Shown one piece after another: positions 54,466 through 63,304 of a stretch of 64,000 nt of DNA. The translations under genes were made by a program, and so were the position numbers. Source of the stretch: Haladaptatus pallidirubidus (GTDB lineage: Archaea > Halobacteriota > Halobacteria > Halobacteriales > Haladaptataceae). Numbering within the stretch: position 1 is the first letter of the stretch; each line of letters starts with the position of its first letter. The notes below the pieces were generated by a model. The model ran no database searches and was not told the origin of the DNA. It saw only the letters and a program-made list of their open reading frames with translations. The DNA lies in contig NZ_CP085301.1 of assembly GCF_020700235.1 (NCBI RefSeq), positions 496,001 through 560,000 on the forward strand, given 5' to 3'.

Positions 54466-55398
54466 ATGGACAGTCTCAATCGAATGGCTCTCGAACTCGT
54501 GGACGAGGCCATCGACTTCGCGGGCGAACTGAACGTCGCCGCCTACGAACTGGACAACGAGGCGACCGTCCTCGATTTCGGCATCGAAGCGGACGGCGGA
54601 ACGGAGGCCGGTCTCCTCCTCGCTGAACTCCAGACAGCCGGATTAGCCACGGTACAGACTCAGATGGACGACGTCGCTGGGGCACCGTTCCCCTCCGTCG
54701 AGCTTTCGACCGACCAACCCGCACTCGCTCTTCTCTGTTCGCAGAAAGCGGGATGGGAACTCACCGTCGAAGAGTTCGACGGACTCGGAAGCGGTCCCGC
54801 GCGCGCGCTGGTCGCAGAAGAGGACGAATACCGGCGCGTCGGCTATGCCGACTCGTTCGAGTTCGCCGTCCTCGCCGTCGAATCCGACGAACTTCCGGAC
54901 GAGAAAGTCGCGGAGCACGTCGCCGACCTCGCGGGCGTCGAACCGAACGCTGTGTTCCTCCCGACGTTCGCCACGGGGAGCATCGCCGGAAGCGTCAGCG
55001 TCGCCTCGCGCGCCGCCGAACTCGCCGTCTTTCGACTCAGCGAACTCGGATACGACCCGCTCGACATCCTTTCCGCGAGAGGGTCAGCCCCCGTCGCGCC
55101 GGTCAGTTACGACGAAGCGACCGCCATCGGGCGAACGAACGACGCGCTCGCCTACGGCGGCCGAGTGCATCTCACCGTCCGCGAGGAGTTCGAGAGATTC
55201 GACGAACTCCCATCCACCGCGAGCGACGAGTACGGCACGACGTTCCAGACATTCTTCGACGACGCAGACTGGGATTTCGGCGCGGTTCCGGAGAGCGTCT
55301 TCGCCCCGGCACAAGTCACGGTGGACGTCGTAAACGGCCCGACGCACGTCTTCGGCGAGACGAACCACGACCTGCTGGCCGACAGTTTCGAACTGTGA
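54466..55398 (+). CDS. mch: Methenyltetrahydromethanopterin cyclohydrolase
   Basis: The 310-residue protein starts MDSLNRMALELVDEAIDFAG and has QMDDVAGAPFPSVELSTDQP, VFLPTFATGSIAGSVSVASR and YDPLDILSARGSAPVAPVSY, all characteristic of Mch. It hydrolyses 5,10-methenyl-H4MPT to formyl-H4MPT in methanogens and related archaea. In haloarchaea the physiological pterin is uncertain. The next gene starts in its stop codon (GTGA overlap). Beta-RFAP synthase at 10021 supplies the matching cofactor step. Confidence 0.92.
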   Translation: MDSLNRMALELVDEAIDFAGELNVAAYELDNEATVLDFGIEADGGTEAGLLLAELQTAGLATVQTQMDDVAGAPFPSVELSTDQPALALLCSQKAGWELTVEEFDGLGSGPARALVAEEDEYRRVGYADSFEFAVLAVESDELPDEKVAEHVADLAGVEPNAVFLPTFATGSIAGSVSVASRAAELAVFRLSELGYDPLDILSARGSAPVAPVSYDEATAIGRTNDALAYGGRVHLTVREEFERFDELPSTASDEYGTTFQTFFDDADWDFGAVPESVFAPAQVTVDVVNGPTHVFGETNHDLLADSFEL

Positions 55399-55880
55399 AA
55401 TTCAAACTCGTTCCCGAAGCGCCCGAGGAGTTGGATTTCGTGATGGACGCACAGAGAGCGGTTCCGCTGGTTCCCGGAACGGAGGACGACTGCTGTGCCC
55501 GTCTGATGGACCGACTCGGCTTTCAGAGTCGGGACGTGGCCCGGACGTGGCTCACCTTCCTCCGGGCGCTCGAGCTGGCCGAGGAGACGCGGTCGGGGTT
55601 CGCTCGACTGCGTCGCGACCCCAACCGGGACGAACTGGCCGAATCGTTTCGGTCGCGGGTGTACGGCGTTTCGACTGTTCTGTCAGTGCTGGACGAACAC
55701 GGTCCGCTCCGAAAGCGGGCCGTGTTCGAGAAGTTCCGCGAGGAGATCCCGACGTGGGAGCGCCACAAAGACCCGAGCAGAGTGGAGGAAGTGTGGCGCG
55801 AGCGGGTCGGAAACGTGCTCGATTGGGCGGTTTTGTTAGGGTTGGCAGAGCAGTCGGATGGCGACTATCGGCGGGCGTAG
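55395..55880 (+). CDS. Uncharacterised protein translationally coupled to mch
   Basis: The 161-residue protein starts with a GTG (55395) that overlaps the mch stop. The sequence is helix-rich: PGTEDDCCARLMDRLGFQSR and SRDVARTWLTFLRALELAEE suggest a winged-helix-like fold, with the similarly patterned VSTVLSVLDEHGPLRKRAVF region in the second half. That structural guess is inference. The coupling implies a function tied to Mch or its operon. Confidence 0.7.
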   Translation: MKFKLVPEAPEELDFVMDAQRAVPLVPGTEDDCCARLMDRLGFQSRDVARTWLTFLRALELAEETRSGFARLRRDPNRDELAESFRSRVYGVSTVLSVLDEHGPLRKRAVFEKFREEIPTWERHKDPSRVEEVWRERVGNVLDWAVLLGLAEQSDGDYRRA

Positions 55881-55947
55881 TTCGAGCAAATATCGTCCGA
55901 AATCGCTAACAGAAAATGTATACCATATCTGAATCATATTTTTACGT

Positions 55948-56121
55948 ATGGGCATACCGAAGGTATTGTTGTTCGCCCTATACGTGGCCATCTTCGGCAT
56001 CATGAGCTGGTTCGTTATCGACATCTTCGCCCCGAATCCGACTCGAATGGGAGTTATCGGAATGTTCTCCGTCGCCGTTGGGGTCGGCGGTGCGTACTAC
56101 AGAACGTATCTCGCAGACTGA
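55948..56121 (+). CDS. Small two-helix membrane protein (57 aa)
   Basis: MGIPKVLLFALYVAIFGIMS leads to a first helix and VIGMFSVAVGVGGAYYRTYL to a second. The frame is coding-like in third positions but too short for most ORF calls. AT-rich upstream sequence (TTTTTACG just before the ATG) could hold its promoter. No family is recognised. Confidence 0.55.
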   Translation: MGIPKVLLFALYVAIFGIMSWFVIDIFAPNPTRMGVIGMFSVAVGVGGAYYRTYLAD

Positions 56122-56142
56122 AGAAAACGCTCCGTATCCGGC

Positions 56143-56487
56143 TCACTGGTCGGCCTGCAAGTGCTGATAGCCGAGTTGGACGAGCATCACCGACCCCGCC
56201 ACGCCCAGCAGCAGAGAGACCTGGTCGCCTCCGGCGAAAAAGTAGTTTGTCATCGACCAGACGACGATGCCGCCGAAAAAGGCTGCCCGCCACCGCGATG
56301 TCTGCGTAATATCGCGGAAGACGCCGATAATGAGGACGACGACGAGATACAGGAGAGAAAGGCCTTCCAACAGTCCTCCAACGCTCCGTTCGGAAACCAA
56401 CCCGACGACGGAAACGAGTGCGACCAAGAAGAGAAGCGCGGTGAACGCCTTCGTGACGGTGGTCGCATCGACTCGCAGTTTCGACAT
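56143..56487 (-). CDS. Four-helix membrane protein, unknown
   Basis: The 114-residue protein starts MSKLRVDATTVTKAFTALLF. It has four hydrophobic helices (ending GVAGSVMLVQLGYQHLQADQ) separated by short loops such as FRDITQTSRWRAAFFG. It is convergent with the 55948 gene. The function is unknown. Confidence 0.7.
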   Translation of the reverse strand: MSKLRVDATTVTKAFTALLFLVALVSVVGLVSERSVGGLLEGLSLLYLVVVLIIGVFRDITQTSRWRAAFFGGIVVWSMTNYFFAGGDQVSLLLGVAGSVMLVQLGYQHLQADQ

Positions 56488-56518
56488 GGGTGAAACTGCG
56501 AGCGTGGGGGAAATAAAC

Positions 56519-58162
56519 CTACTCGACTGGCAGTACGTCGGTGACGGTGCCGACGCCTTTGCTCTGCCCCTCGCGGAAGACGAATCGTTGGCCCTCCTCT
56601 ACGAGGTAGGGTCGGAATTTGAACCGGACGTTCGTCCTCCCCTTGTCTCCGGGTAGGAGTCGGCCTCCCTCGGGTTCGAAGACGGCGGTTTCGCTCACCG
56701 TTTCGAGGTGAACGACGGGTTCGTAGCCGGTGCCGATTTTGGTCGGATGGTTCAACACCATCACTTCGGCGTCGAACTCCCAGACCGCGTTCGGTTTCGT
56801 CTCCGGCGGAACCAGAACCATGCCGCGTTCGATATCCGCCTCTCGAACTCCTTTCAGCGCGATGCCGACGATTCTACCCGCCTTTGCTTCATCGACGCGG
56901 TGGTAGTGCATCTCGATGGAGCGAACCTCCACCTCTCGGAACTCCCCGTCCGGCATCGGACCGAGGAGGAGGTTGTCGCCCGCTTCCACCTCCCCCGAAT
57001 TTATCGTGCCGCTGGCGACCGGGCCGACGCCCGTTACGCTGTAACTGCGGTCGATGTACATCCGGAACTCGCCGCTGTCGGCGGTCGTTTTCGGCAACTG
57101 CTCGAACATCGTGTCCAAGGCGTCTAACCCCTCCATCGTGACCGCGCTGGTCAACAGGACGGGAACGACGTTTTTGTTCACCTCCTCGATGGCGACTTCG
57201 ACGCCGTGGCGTTCGACCCGGAGCGGCGTTTTGCCGACTTCGCGGAGCAATTGCTCGACTTCCCGTTCGACTTCCATGGCGCGTTCCTCGCCAACCACGT
57301 CGGTTTTCGTGATGGCGACGATGGTCGGCAGTTCGGTGGCCAACAGGATACCGAGGTGTTCGCGCGTCGTCTTCGTCGGGCCGTCGTCCGCGGCGACGGT
57401 CAGGAGGCCATAATCGAGTTTCTGCCCGACGAGGCCGCGAATCGTCGTTCGAAGCCACGGCTCGTGGCCGACGGTATCGACGAACGAAACGAGTCGGTCA
57501 CTCTCCTCTACGATTCGCGCCCGGTCGGATTTTCGGTGCGGGTTGTCCATGTGAACCGGGCCGTCCTCGTCGAAGCCGTACACCGCGTAGGAAAGGTCGG
57601 CGCTGAGTCCGCGCTGAACCTCGTGCGGTTGCACGTCCAGATACCCTCGGGTTCCGCCTTCGCCATCGTCCGACTGACCGGTGACGAGACTGCCGACGAG
57701 CGTACTTTTTCCGTGGTCGACGTGTCCCGCGGTTCCGACGACGATGTGTTCGCTGTCCGTTTCGAGGACGGCACCTTCGCGGATGGTGGCGACGCCCACG
57801 ATTCCGCCGCTCCCGTTTCGCGCCGAGGCGCGCGTACTCGTTTCAGTGGCGTCGATTCCCCACGTCTGTACGTCCTCGATGTGCGCGCCAGCCTCCTCCG
57901 CGAGGAACGAAAGAACGTCCATCGACTCGGAAAAGAGGTCGGGACTGATGCCCGCCAGTCCGCCGTCGTCCGTGACGCCGACCACGTACGTCGCTTCGCC
58001 GTCCCCGGAGAGGACGCGATGGCGTAACTGCGCGGCCAGACTCTCCATTCGCCCCTCGGCAAGGTGGATTTCCCTCGTCAGTCGTTCCTTGAACTCTACG
58101 CTACCGCCTTCCTGCTCTCCCCGGTCGAGAGCGCGCTGTAAGGCGGCGCGGTCAGCGCTCAT
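56519..58162 (-). CDS. GTPBP1-like translational GTPase
   Basis: The 547-residue protein has a TRAFAC class translation factor domain: VGTAGHVDHGKSTLVGSLVT (G1) near residue 140, VSFVDTVGHEPWL (G3), AITKTDVVGE (G4) and a domain 2 beta barrel (GVGPVASGTINSGEVEAGDN). A variable N-terminal 130 residues precede it, as in the GTPBP1/GTPBP2 family. Family members bind ribosomes or mRNA. It has no SelB-specific tail, and archaeal EF-1alpha is distinct. Confidence 0.88.
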   Translation of the reverse strand: MSADRAALQRALDRGEQEGGSVEFKERLTREIHLAEGRMESLAAQLRHRVLSGDGEATYVVGVTDDGGLAGISPDLFSESMDVLSFLAEEAGAHIEDVQTWGIDATETSTRASARNGSGGIVGVATIREGAVLETDSEHIVVGTAGHVDHGKSTLVGSLVTGQSDDGEGGTRGYLDVQPHEVQRGLSADLSYAVYGFDEDGPVHMDNPHRKSDRARIVEESDRLVSFVDTVGHEPWLRTTIRGLVGQKLDYGLLTVAADDGPTKTTREHLGILLATELPTIVAITKTDVVGEERAMEVEREVEQLLREVGKTPLRVERHGVEVAIEEVNKNVVPVLLTSAVTMEGLDALDTMFEQLPKTTADSGEFRMYIDRSYSVTGVGPVASGTINSGEVEAGDNLLLGPMPDGEFREVEVRSIEMHYHRVDEAKAGRIVGIALKGVREADIERGMVLVPPETKPNAVWEFDAEVMVLNHPTKIGTGYEPVVHLETVSETAVFEPEGGRLLPGDKGRTNVRFKFRPYLVEEGQRFVFREGQSKGVGTVTDVLPVE

Positions 58163-58252
58163 GAGCGCGAGTTAGGGACGGTCGGTCAAAAGGTTTGCCC
58201 GCATTACAGAACCCTCAGCAGCGATCAAATGTAGCGATTTCTCAACTACTAT

Positions 58253-59240
58253 TTACTTTTCGACAGCTAAATTCGAGTCCTTCTCGAATTTGATGGAAAC
58301 CCCTCCGTGTTTCGCTCGATCGCTTACGACGAGGGTCGCGTCGGCGGCGTCGATCGAAACCAGCGTTCTAAAGGTTTTCGTCTGTCCCCCTTCGATGACC
58401 ATCGGACTGAAGTCGGTCACGTTTTCCAGCGGTTGATAGCCGTGGAGCGTGCCGTTCGAGCGAACGCCGAAGTCCCCCGGTTTGAGACCGACCGAGTCGT
58501 TACCCTCGTTCGTGACGTTCATCGTGACGAGAAGGAACTGTTTGCCTTCGCCCGGTTTGTAGATGCCGGGGTCGCCGGATTCCGGGTTGAGTTCCGAGAG
58601 ACGCTTTGCGTTCCACTGCACGGTCAGCGAGTCGGTGGAGTTGTTCGCGACCGTGGATTGCGCTGTCACGTTCCAGTCTTGCGTTTCGACCTGCCCTCCG
58701 GTTCCGATAATCATCGGGGCGACCGTGGTCGTCCCGACGAGTCCGAGGAGAAGGACGACGACGCCCACCACGAGTTTCGGTTTGACGAGCAGTGAATCCG
58801 GAAGCGAAACGGGAAGCGAGAAGCCGCCTTCGTCGGAATCGTTCGTTTCGGCCCCTCTCTCCCCACCATCGGTGAACTTGTTGACGAGGTCGTGGAGTTC
58901 GCGCGCCTCGATGATGGTTCGTAGCTTCTCGCCATCGACTAACTGCACGCCCGCCTTCGCGCCGATCTTTTCCGCGTCCTCGGAGAACATACCCGGCGTG
59001 ACGACCGCGCCCTCGCCGACGCCGTACTGCTTGCAGAGCATGACGAACTGCTGGAGTTCCTTGCCGCTGACAGCGTCACCCGTCGCCGGTCGCGCCCAAA
59101 TTAACCCCTCTGCGCCCTCTTTCTGAAGCGTGACGAACGATTTTTCTTTTTTTCGTCGTCACCTGTGTTTGCCAGCCCTGTTTGGTCCAGAGGGCGGCGA
59201 CGAATTCGGCAAACGGGGTTTGTTCCATTTGGCGTATCAT
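58253..59240 (-). pseudogene. Mrr-like/DUF4352 protein gene split by a poly-A frameshift
   Basis: From ATG 59240 the frame encodes MEQTPFAEFVAALWTKQGWQ then TQVTTKK. At T7/C/T5 on the plus strand (59141-59153) one extra base shifts it. The other frame then reads SFVTLQKEGAEGLIWARPAT, GVGEGAVVTPGMFSEDAEKI, a transmembrane helix (KLVVGVVVLLLGLVGTTTV) and a DUF4352-like beta domain ending at 58253. Removing one A restores a continuous protein of about 328 residues: an Mrr-like N-terminal fold, a helix and an extracellular domain. Confidence 0.75.
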
Positions 59241-59313
59241 GGTCTATGTGGGTTCGGGGACGGTTGGTTCGTGCGTTTATCCTCAGTCATCGTATAAAAT
59301 CTATCGGACATGT

Positions 59314-60714
59314 TCATCGCGAGCGCCGGACGACGAGGAGCGCGGTGGCGAGAAACGCCACGAGCGCGACGGTTACGTTGAATCCGGGCAGACCACCCTC
59401 CGAGACGGTTTGCGCGGTAATCGGCTGTTCGGTCGAAATCGGCGTTGGCGGGGCGACCGTGGTCGTCGTAGTCGTCGTGGTAGTTGTCGTTGTCGTGGTG
59501 GTCGTCGTTTCGGGCTCTTCTGGTTCGAGCGTCGGTGCCACGATTCCGCGAATCTCCATTTCCTGGTCGCGGAGTTCGATCATGAACTCGGTGCCCGACG
59601 CGAGTTCGCTGAAATCGAACGTCGCGCCGAACGTTCGGTTTTCCGTGACGACCGGCGCGGGGTCTGCGTGCCAGATGAATGGATTCGTCCCTTTGTCGAA
59701 CACGCTCACGTTGATGGTCGTCCCCGGTGCGAGCGTCGTGTCGCCGCCGATGGCCGTCTCGTTCGCCACGACCATCACGTTGCCGGTGTAATCGACGGAC
59801 ACCCGGCGTTCGACTACGGAGAGACTCGTTTCAGCGATTTCGGATTCCGTAACCATCGGGTTGTCCGCGCCGATTTCGAACGTCACGTCGTACTCCTCGC
59901 CGACTTCGATGTCGTGACTCGACGTGTCGGCAATCAGGTAGAGCGTATCCGTTTCCTCGTCCAGAAGGAGCCGTTCCGGTTCGCCTTCGGTCACATCCTC
60001 GCCGTCGAACTCCTTCGGCGTCGTGTTCCGGCCGTTGTTGGACTCTCGGAACGTGACGGAGACGTCCTCGGCACCGCCAGCCAGATTCGCGTTTTCGACG
60101 AAGCCGCCGAGTCCGGACGCGTTGAGCGCGAAGACGAACTGGTCGCCGCTCGCAATCGTTCCGTTGTCGTCGGTCATCGACGCGGCCTCTCGAAGGTCGG
60201 CCGCCGGGTCGTCCGCCGATTCGAACGCCGAGGGATCCGCGGCGGCCGGGAGAACCATCGTGCGTGCGTCGCGCGTTTCGCGCTCTTTCACGGTGAACGT
60301 CCCCACGTCCTGTCTGACTCCATCGACCGTGACGTTCATCTCGTACTCTCCGGTTTGGAGCGGGCCGGTTTTCGACAGAATGATGGCGTTCGGGGTTCCT
60401 TTGAGACTCCCCTTGACCAGCGAAACCGAGTCGTTTTCGTCTGCCCGGTAGGTGTTAACCGCGAGGGTCGTCGTTCCTTTCGTCACGTTCGCCTGCACCC
60501 AAAATCCGTTCGCCTTCGAGCCGATGTTGACCGTTGCGGCCTCGTTCGTGCTCACCGTTATCTCGATAACGTCACCGCGGTGGTCGCTAACTGTCGCGTC
60601 CTCGAACGTCGCGCTCTTTCCGTTGACGACGCCGCTAGAGAGAATCGGAGCGACAATGGCCGAACAGAGGAGAACCACAACGAACAATGTGGCATGTTTT
60701 GTGACACTTTTCAT
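59314..60714 (-). CDS. PGF-CTERM surface protein with BGTF-like domains
   Basis: The 466-residue protein has a signal peptide (KHATLFVVVLLCSAIVAPIL) and long beta-rich regions with Asn-x-Thr/Ser sites. A run of about 17 Thr near residue 400 makes a probable O-glycosylated spacer. The C-terminus GLPGFNVTVALVAFLATALL then VVRRSR is a PGF-CTERM signal: archaeosortase ArtA removes the tail and attaches lipid. BGTF-type surface modules are suggested by layout only. ATG 60714 is preferred to 60726. Confidence 0.8.
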   Translation of the reverse strand: MKSVTKHATLFVVVLLCSAIVAPILSSGVVNGKSATFEDATVSDHRGDVIEITVSTNEAATVNIGSKANGFWVQANVTKGTTTLAVNTYRADENDSVSLVKGSLKGTPNAIILSKTGPLQTGEYEMNVTVDGVRQDVGTFTVKERETRDARTMVLPAAADPSAFESADDPAADLREAASMTDDNGTIASGDQFVFALNASGLGGFVENANLAGGAEDVSVTFRESNNGRNTTPKEFDGEDVTEGEPERLLLDEETDTLYLIADTSSHDIEVGEEYDVTFEIGADNPMVTESEIAETSLSVVERRVSVDYTGNVMVVANETAIGGDTTLAPGTTINVSVFDKGTNPFIWHADPAPVVTENRTFGATFDFSELASGTEFMIELRDQEMEIRGIVAPTLEPEEPETTTTTTTTTTTTTTTTTVAPPTPISTEQPITAQTVSEGGLPGFNVTVALVAFLATALLVVRRSR

Positions 60715-60897
60715 CGATAGACACACATCTGACAGTATTTAGTGCCCATTACTCGAAATCGCATGTTTCAGGCTATTTGGTCATCGATAGCCGGGATCGA
60801 TAGTGTCGGCATGAGTTACTAAGTGAAGTGTTATGAACCGACTGTAATAAATTCGTCCGTCAGTACCGCGACTGATAATCGGCGCCGTAACTGAGAC

Positions 60898-61437
60898 TCA
60901 TCGGTCGCTTCGAACCCGTTCGTACGCTCGATTGACGCGCTTGAACGCTTCTTCGTTTCCGTTGGCCCGGTCCGGGTGAACGTCTTTCACCTTCTCGCGG
61001 TACGCCTCCCGAACTGCCTCGTCGTCAGCACCGACATCGAGACCGAGGATTCGGTAGGCCTCCGCCGGACTCGGCCCGGACGAACCGTTGACAGTCGCCC
61101 GTCTGCGGTTGCCCTCGCGCGCGTCCCACTGCGCTTGTTCACGACTGCGCGCGCGAGTTCGCGCGCGCGACTGGCTACGAGTTCGCTGTCGCGTCCGCTC
61201 TCGGCCCGCGGTCCGCGTCGACCCGAACCCACGATTCGAGTCGCGGTAGGCAGCCTCGCGTTCGACTTTTTTATGAAGTCGGCCCGTCGCGTGGTACCAG
61301 AGGATAGCTGTCGTGACGCCGAACGGTATCGCGAAAACGACGAGAAAGAGGTTGTACCAGAACCCGAGGATGGTGAGCGAAACCGTAATGCCGGCGAAAA
61401 CCGCGGAAAGACCGAGCAGGAGGCGCGACCTGAGCAC
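60898..61437 (-). CDS. Membrane-anchored J-domain protein
   Basis: The 179-residue protein has two N-terminal hydrophobic helices (LLLGLSAVFAGITVSLTILG and LVVFAIPFGVTTAILWY). An Arg/Gln/Ser-rich linker (TRQRTRSQSRARTRARSREQ) and a C-terminal J domain follow (AEAYRILGLDVGADDEAVRE, then VKDVHPDRANG). The His-Pro-Asp tripeptide is intact, so it can stimulate DnaK, recruited to the membrane. The long basic linker is unusual for an acidic proteome. Confidence 0.88.
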   Translation of the reverse strand: MLRSRLLLGLSAVFAGITVSLTILGFWYNLFLVVFAIPFGVTTAILWYHATGRLHKKVEREAAYRDSNRGFGSTRTAGRERTRQRTRSQSRARTRARSREQAQWDAREGNRRRATVNGSSGPSPAEAYRILGLDVGADDEAVREAYREKVKDVHPDRANGNEEAFKRVNRAYERVRSDR

Positions 61438-61515
61438 GTTCTACGCTACGGGAGGATGGGTGTTAAGCCTCTCGCCGCCCACAGACTGATAGCCGTCGGC
61501 GATAAACGGGGAGAC

Positions 61516-61743
61516 ATGAGCGTCACTGGTCTGTGTCAAATCTGTGAGACGGCGAAAGCGACGCACGACTGCGACCGCTGTGGTGCCCTCGTCTGCGACG
61601 ACGACTGGAATCGTGACACCGGTTTCTGCGTCGAGTGCACGGCGGAAATCGGCGGCGGCGGAGGCGGAAAACGGACACCGGAGGGGCCGGGAAGCGAGGA
61701 TATTCGACCGCCGGACACCGACGACGAAACGCACCAGTTGTAG
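61516..61743 (+). CDS. HIT-type zinc finger protein
   Basis: The 75-residue protein starts MSVTGLCQICETAKATHDCD and contains CGALVCDDDWNRDTGFCVEC, a cross-brace HIT zinc finger with two zinc sites. A Gly/Asp-rich tail follows. HIT fingers occur in box C/D assembly and chromatin factors in eukaryotes; no role is known in haloarchaea. It is divergent from the J-domain gene. Confidence 0.75.
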   Translation: MSVTGLCQICETAKATHDCDRCGALVCDDDWNRDTGFCVECTAEIGGGGGGKRTPEGPGSEDIRPPDTDDETHQL

Positions 61744-61773
61744 CCGACGGAGAGAAGGCCGATTTCGGCCGCT

Positions 61774-62571
61774 CTACCGGTACTGATTCAACTGCGTTTT
61801 CAGTCGTTTTGCGGACTGTCCGGAAACTTTGTGGAATTCCTCGCCAGCGTCCTCGCCCGCGAAGATGATTCCCCGCGAGGAGTTGACCAGTCCGGCATCG
61901 CGCGCGGTGGCGCAGGTCGCCGCCGCCTCCGCGTCGCCGCCCTGCGCCCCGACGCCGGGGACGAGGAACGGGAGGTCGGGGACGCGCTCGCGGACGTCTT
62001 CCAGTTCGTCGGGCGTCGTCGCGCCAACCACCAATCCGACGTTTCCGTTCGCGTTCCAGAGGTCTGCGAGCGAGGCGACCCACTCGTACAACGACTCGCC
62101 GGAGGCCAATTCGAGATCTTGGATGTCCGTTCCGCCGGGGTTCGAGGTACGACAGAGGACGAACACGCCCTTGTCCTCGCGCGAGAGGAACGGGTCGAGG
62201 GAGTCGCGGCCCATGTACGGATTGACCGTAATCGCGTCGGCCATATCGAGCAGGTTCGCGTACTTCCGGGCCGTGTTACCGATGTCGCCGCGCTTCGCGT
62301 CCAGCAGAACCGGTACGTCCTTTCCGTGCGCGTACGCGATGGTTTCTTCGAGCGCCCTCCACCCGTTCCTGTCCTCGTAGAACGCGACGTTTGGCTTGTA
62401 CGCTGCGGCGTGTTCGTGCGTCGCGTCGATAATTCGGCGGTTGAACGCCCAGCGAGGCAGGTCGTGCTCGTGAAGATGGTCGGGGATTCTGTCGAGGTCG
62501 GCGTCGAGTCCGACGGAGACGATGCTGTCGATGGCGGAAATTCGTTCCCCGAGGCGGTCGAAGAAGTTCAT
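61774..62571 (-). CDS. pyrF: Orotidine 5'-phosphate decarboxylase
   Basis: The 265-residue protein starts MNFFDRLGERISAIDSIVSV. It contains the catalytic DAKRGDIGNTARKYAN (Lys-Asp pair near residue 95) and GVGAQGGDAEAAATCATARD, the phosphate-binding loop. This is the longer OMP decarboxylase form typical of haloarchaea and some bacteria, and it makes UMP from OMP. ATG 62571 is preferred over an upstream frame without family sequence. Confidence 0.95.
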   Translation of the reverse strand: MNFFDRLGERISAIDSIVSVGLDADLDRIPDHLHEHDLPRWAFNRRIIDATHEHAAAYKPNVAFYEDRNGWRALEETIAYAHGKDVPVLLDAKRGDIGNTARKYANLLDMADAITVNPYMGRDSLDPFLSREDKGVFVLCRTSNPGGTDIQDLELASGESLYEWVASLADLWNANGNVGLVVGATTPDELEDVRERVPDLPFLVPGVGAQGGDAEAAATCATARDAGLVNSSRGIIFAGEDAGEEFHKVSGQSAKRLKTQLNQYR

Positions 62572-62643
62572 ACTCCGAACTTTTCGCGGTGGGTCATGGA
62601 TGTATCGAACTGATAAAGAGCACTCGCGTCGTAGACGTATCAA

Positions 62644-63300
62644 ATGCGCGTGACCGCTGTGGGCTTTGACCTCGATGACACGCTTGCGGTAACCGACCAA
62701 TCGCGAGCGACGCTTCTCTCGGACGCGGCGGAAGCGGTGAGCGCTCCGGCGCTCTCGCGCGATGATTATCTCAACGCCCACAGTCAGCATCTCGCGACCG
62801 AAACGCGGGAGCCGATTTTCGAGGATCTGCTTCCCGAAGGGAGCGAAATTTCCTCCGAGACGCTCACGGAAGCCTATCGGAACGCGATTCTCGACGCGCT
62901 CACGCCGCTGACCGGCGTTCCTGGTCTGCTCGATACGCTCCGGGAACAGTATCGCGTCGGACTGCTGACGAACGGTCCAGTGGTCGCCCAGCGCGGGAAA
63001 ATCACCCAACTCGGCTGGGAACCGTACTTCGATACGACCATCGTCACGGGCGAACTCGACGCTGGCAAACCCGACAGTCGGGCGTTCGGCGCGCTCTGTA
63101 CCGAACTCGAAACGCCGCCGGAAGAAGCCGTCTACGTCGGCGACGATCCCGAGATGGACGTTCTGGGCGCGAACGACGCAGGGATGATGACCATACAGGT
63201 GCTGTATCCCGACGGCCCCGAACCCGAACCGGCGGCCGACGCCTACATCGACCGCGACGAACTCGTGTTGAGGCTTCCCGACCTGCTTTCCTCGTTCTAA
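62644..63300 (+). CDS. HAD-superfamily hydrolase (phosphatase)
   Basis: The 218-residue protein has all four HAD motifs: GFDLDDTLAVTD (nucleophile Asp) near residue 8, GLLTNGPV (motif II), a Lys in GELDAGKPDSR (motif III) and YVGDDPEMDVLGANDAGM (motif IV). A helical cap (about 20-80) puts it in class C1. The substrate is unknown; small phosphorylated metabolites are usual. Confidence 0.92.
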   Translation: MRVTAVGFDLDDTLAVTDQSRATLLSDAAEAVSAPALSRDDYLNAHSQHLATETREPIFEDLLPEGSEISSETLTEAYRNAILDALTPLTGVPGLLDTLREQYRVGLLTNGPVVAQRGKITQLGWEPYFDTTIVTGELDAGKPDSRAFGALCTELETPPEEAVYVGDDPEMDVLGANDAGMMTIQVLYPDGPEPEPAADAYIDRDELVLRLPDLLSSF

Positions 63301-63304
63301 CCGT

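Noticed and set aside
59182..60720. 512-codon plus-strand frame opposite the PGF-CTERM gene
   Set aside because: No domain; the minus strand has a signal peptide, Thr stalk and PGF-CTERM end.
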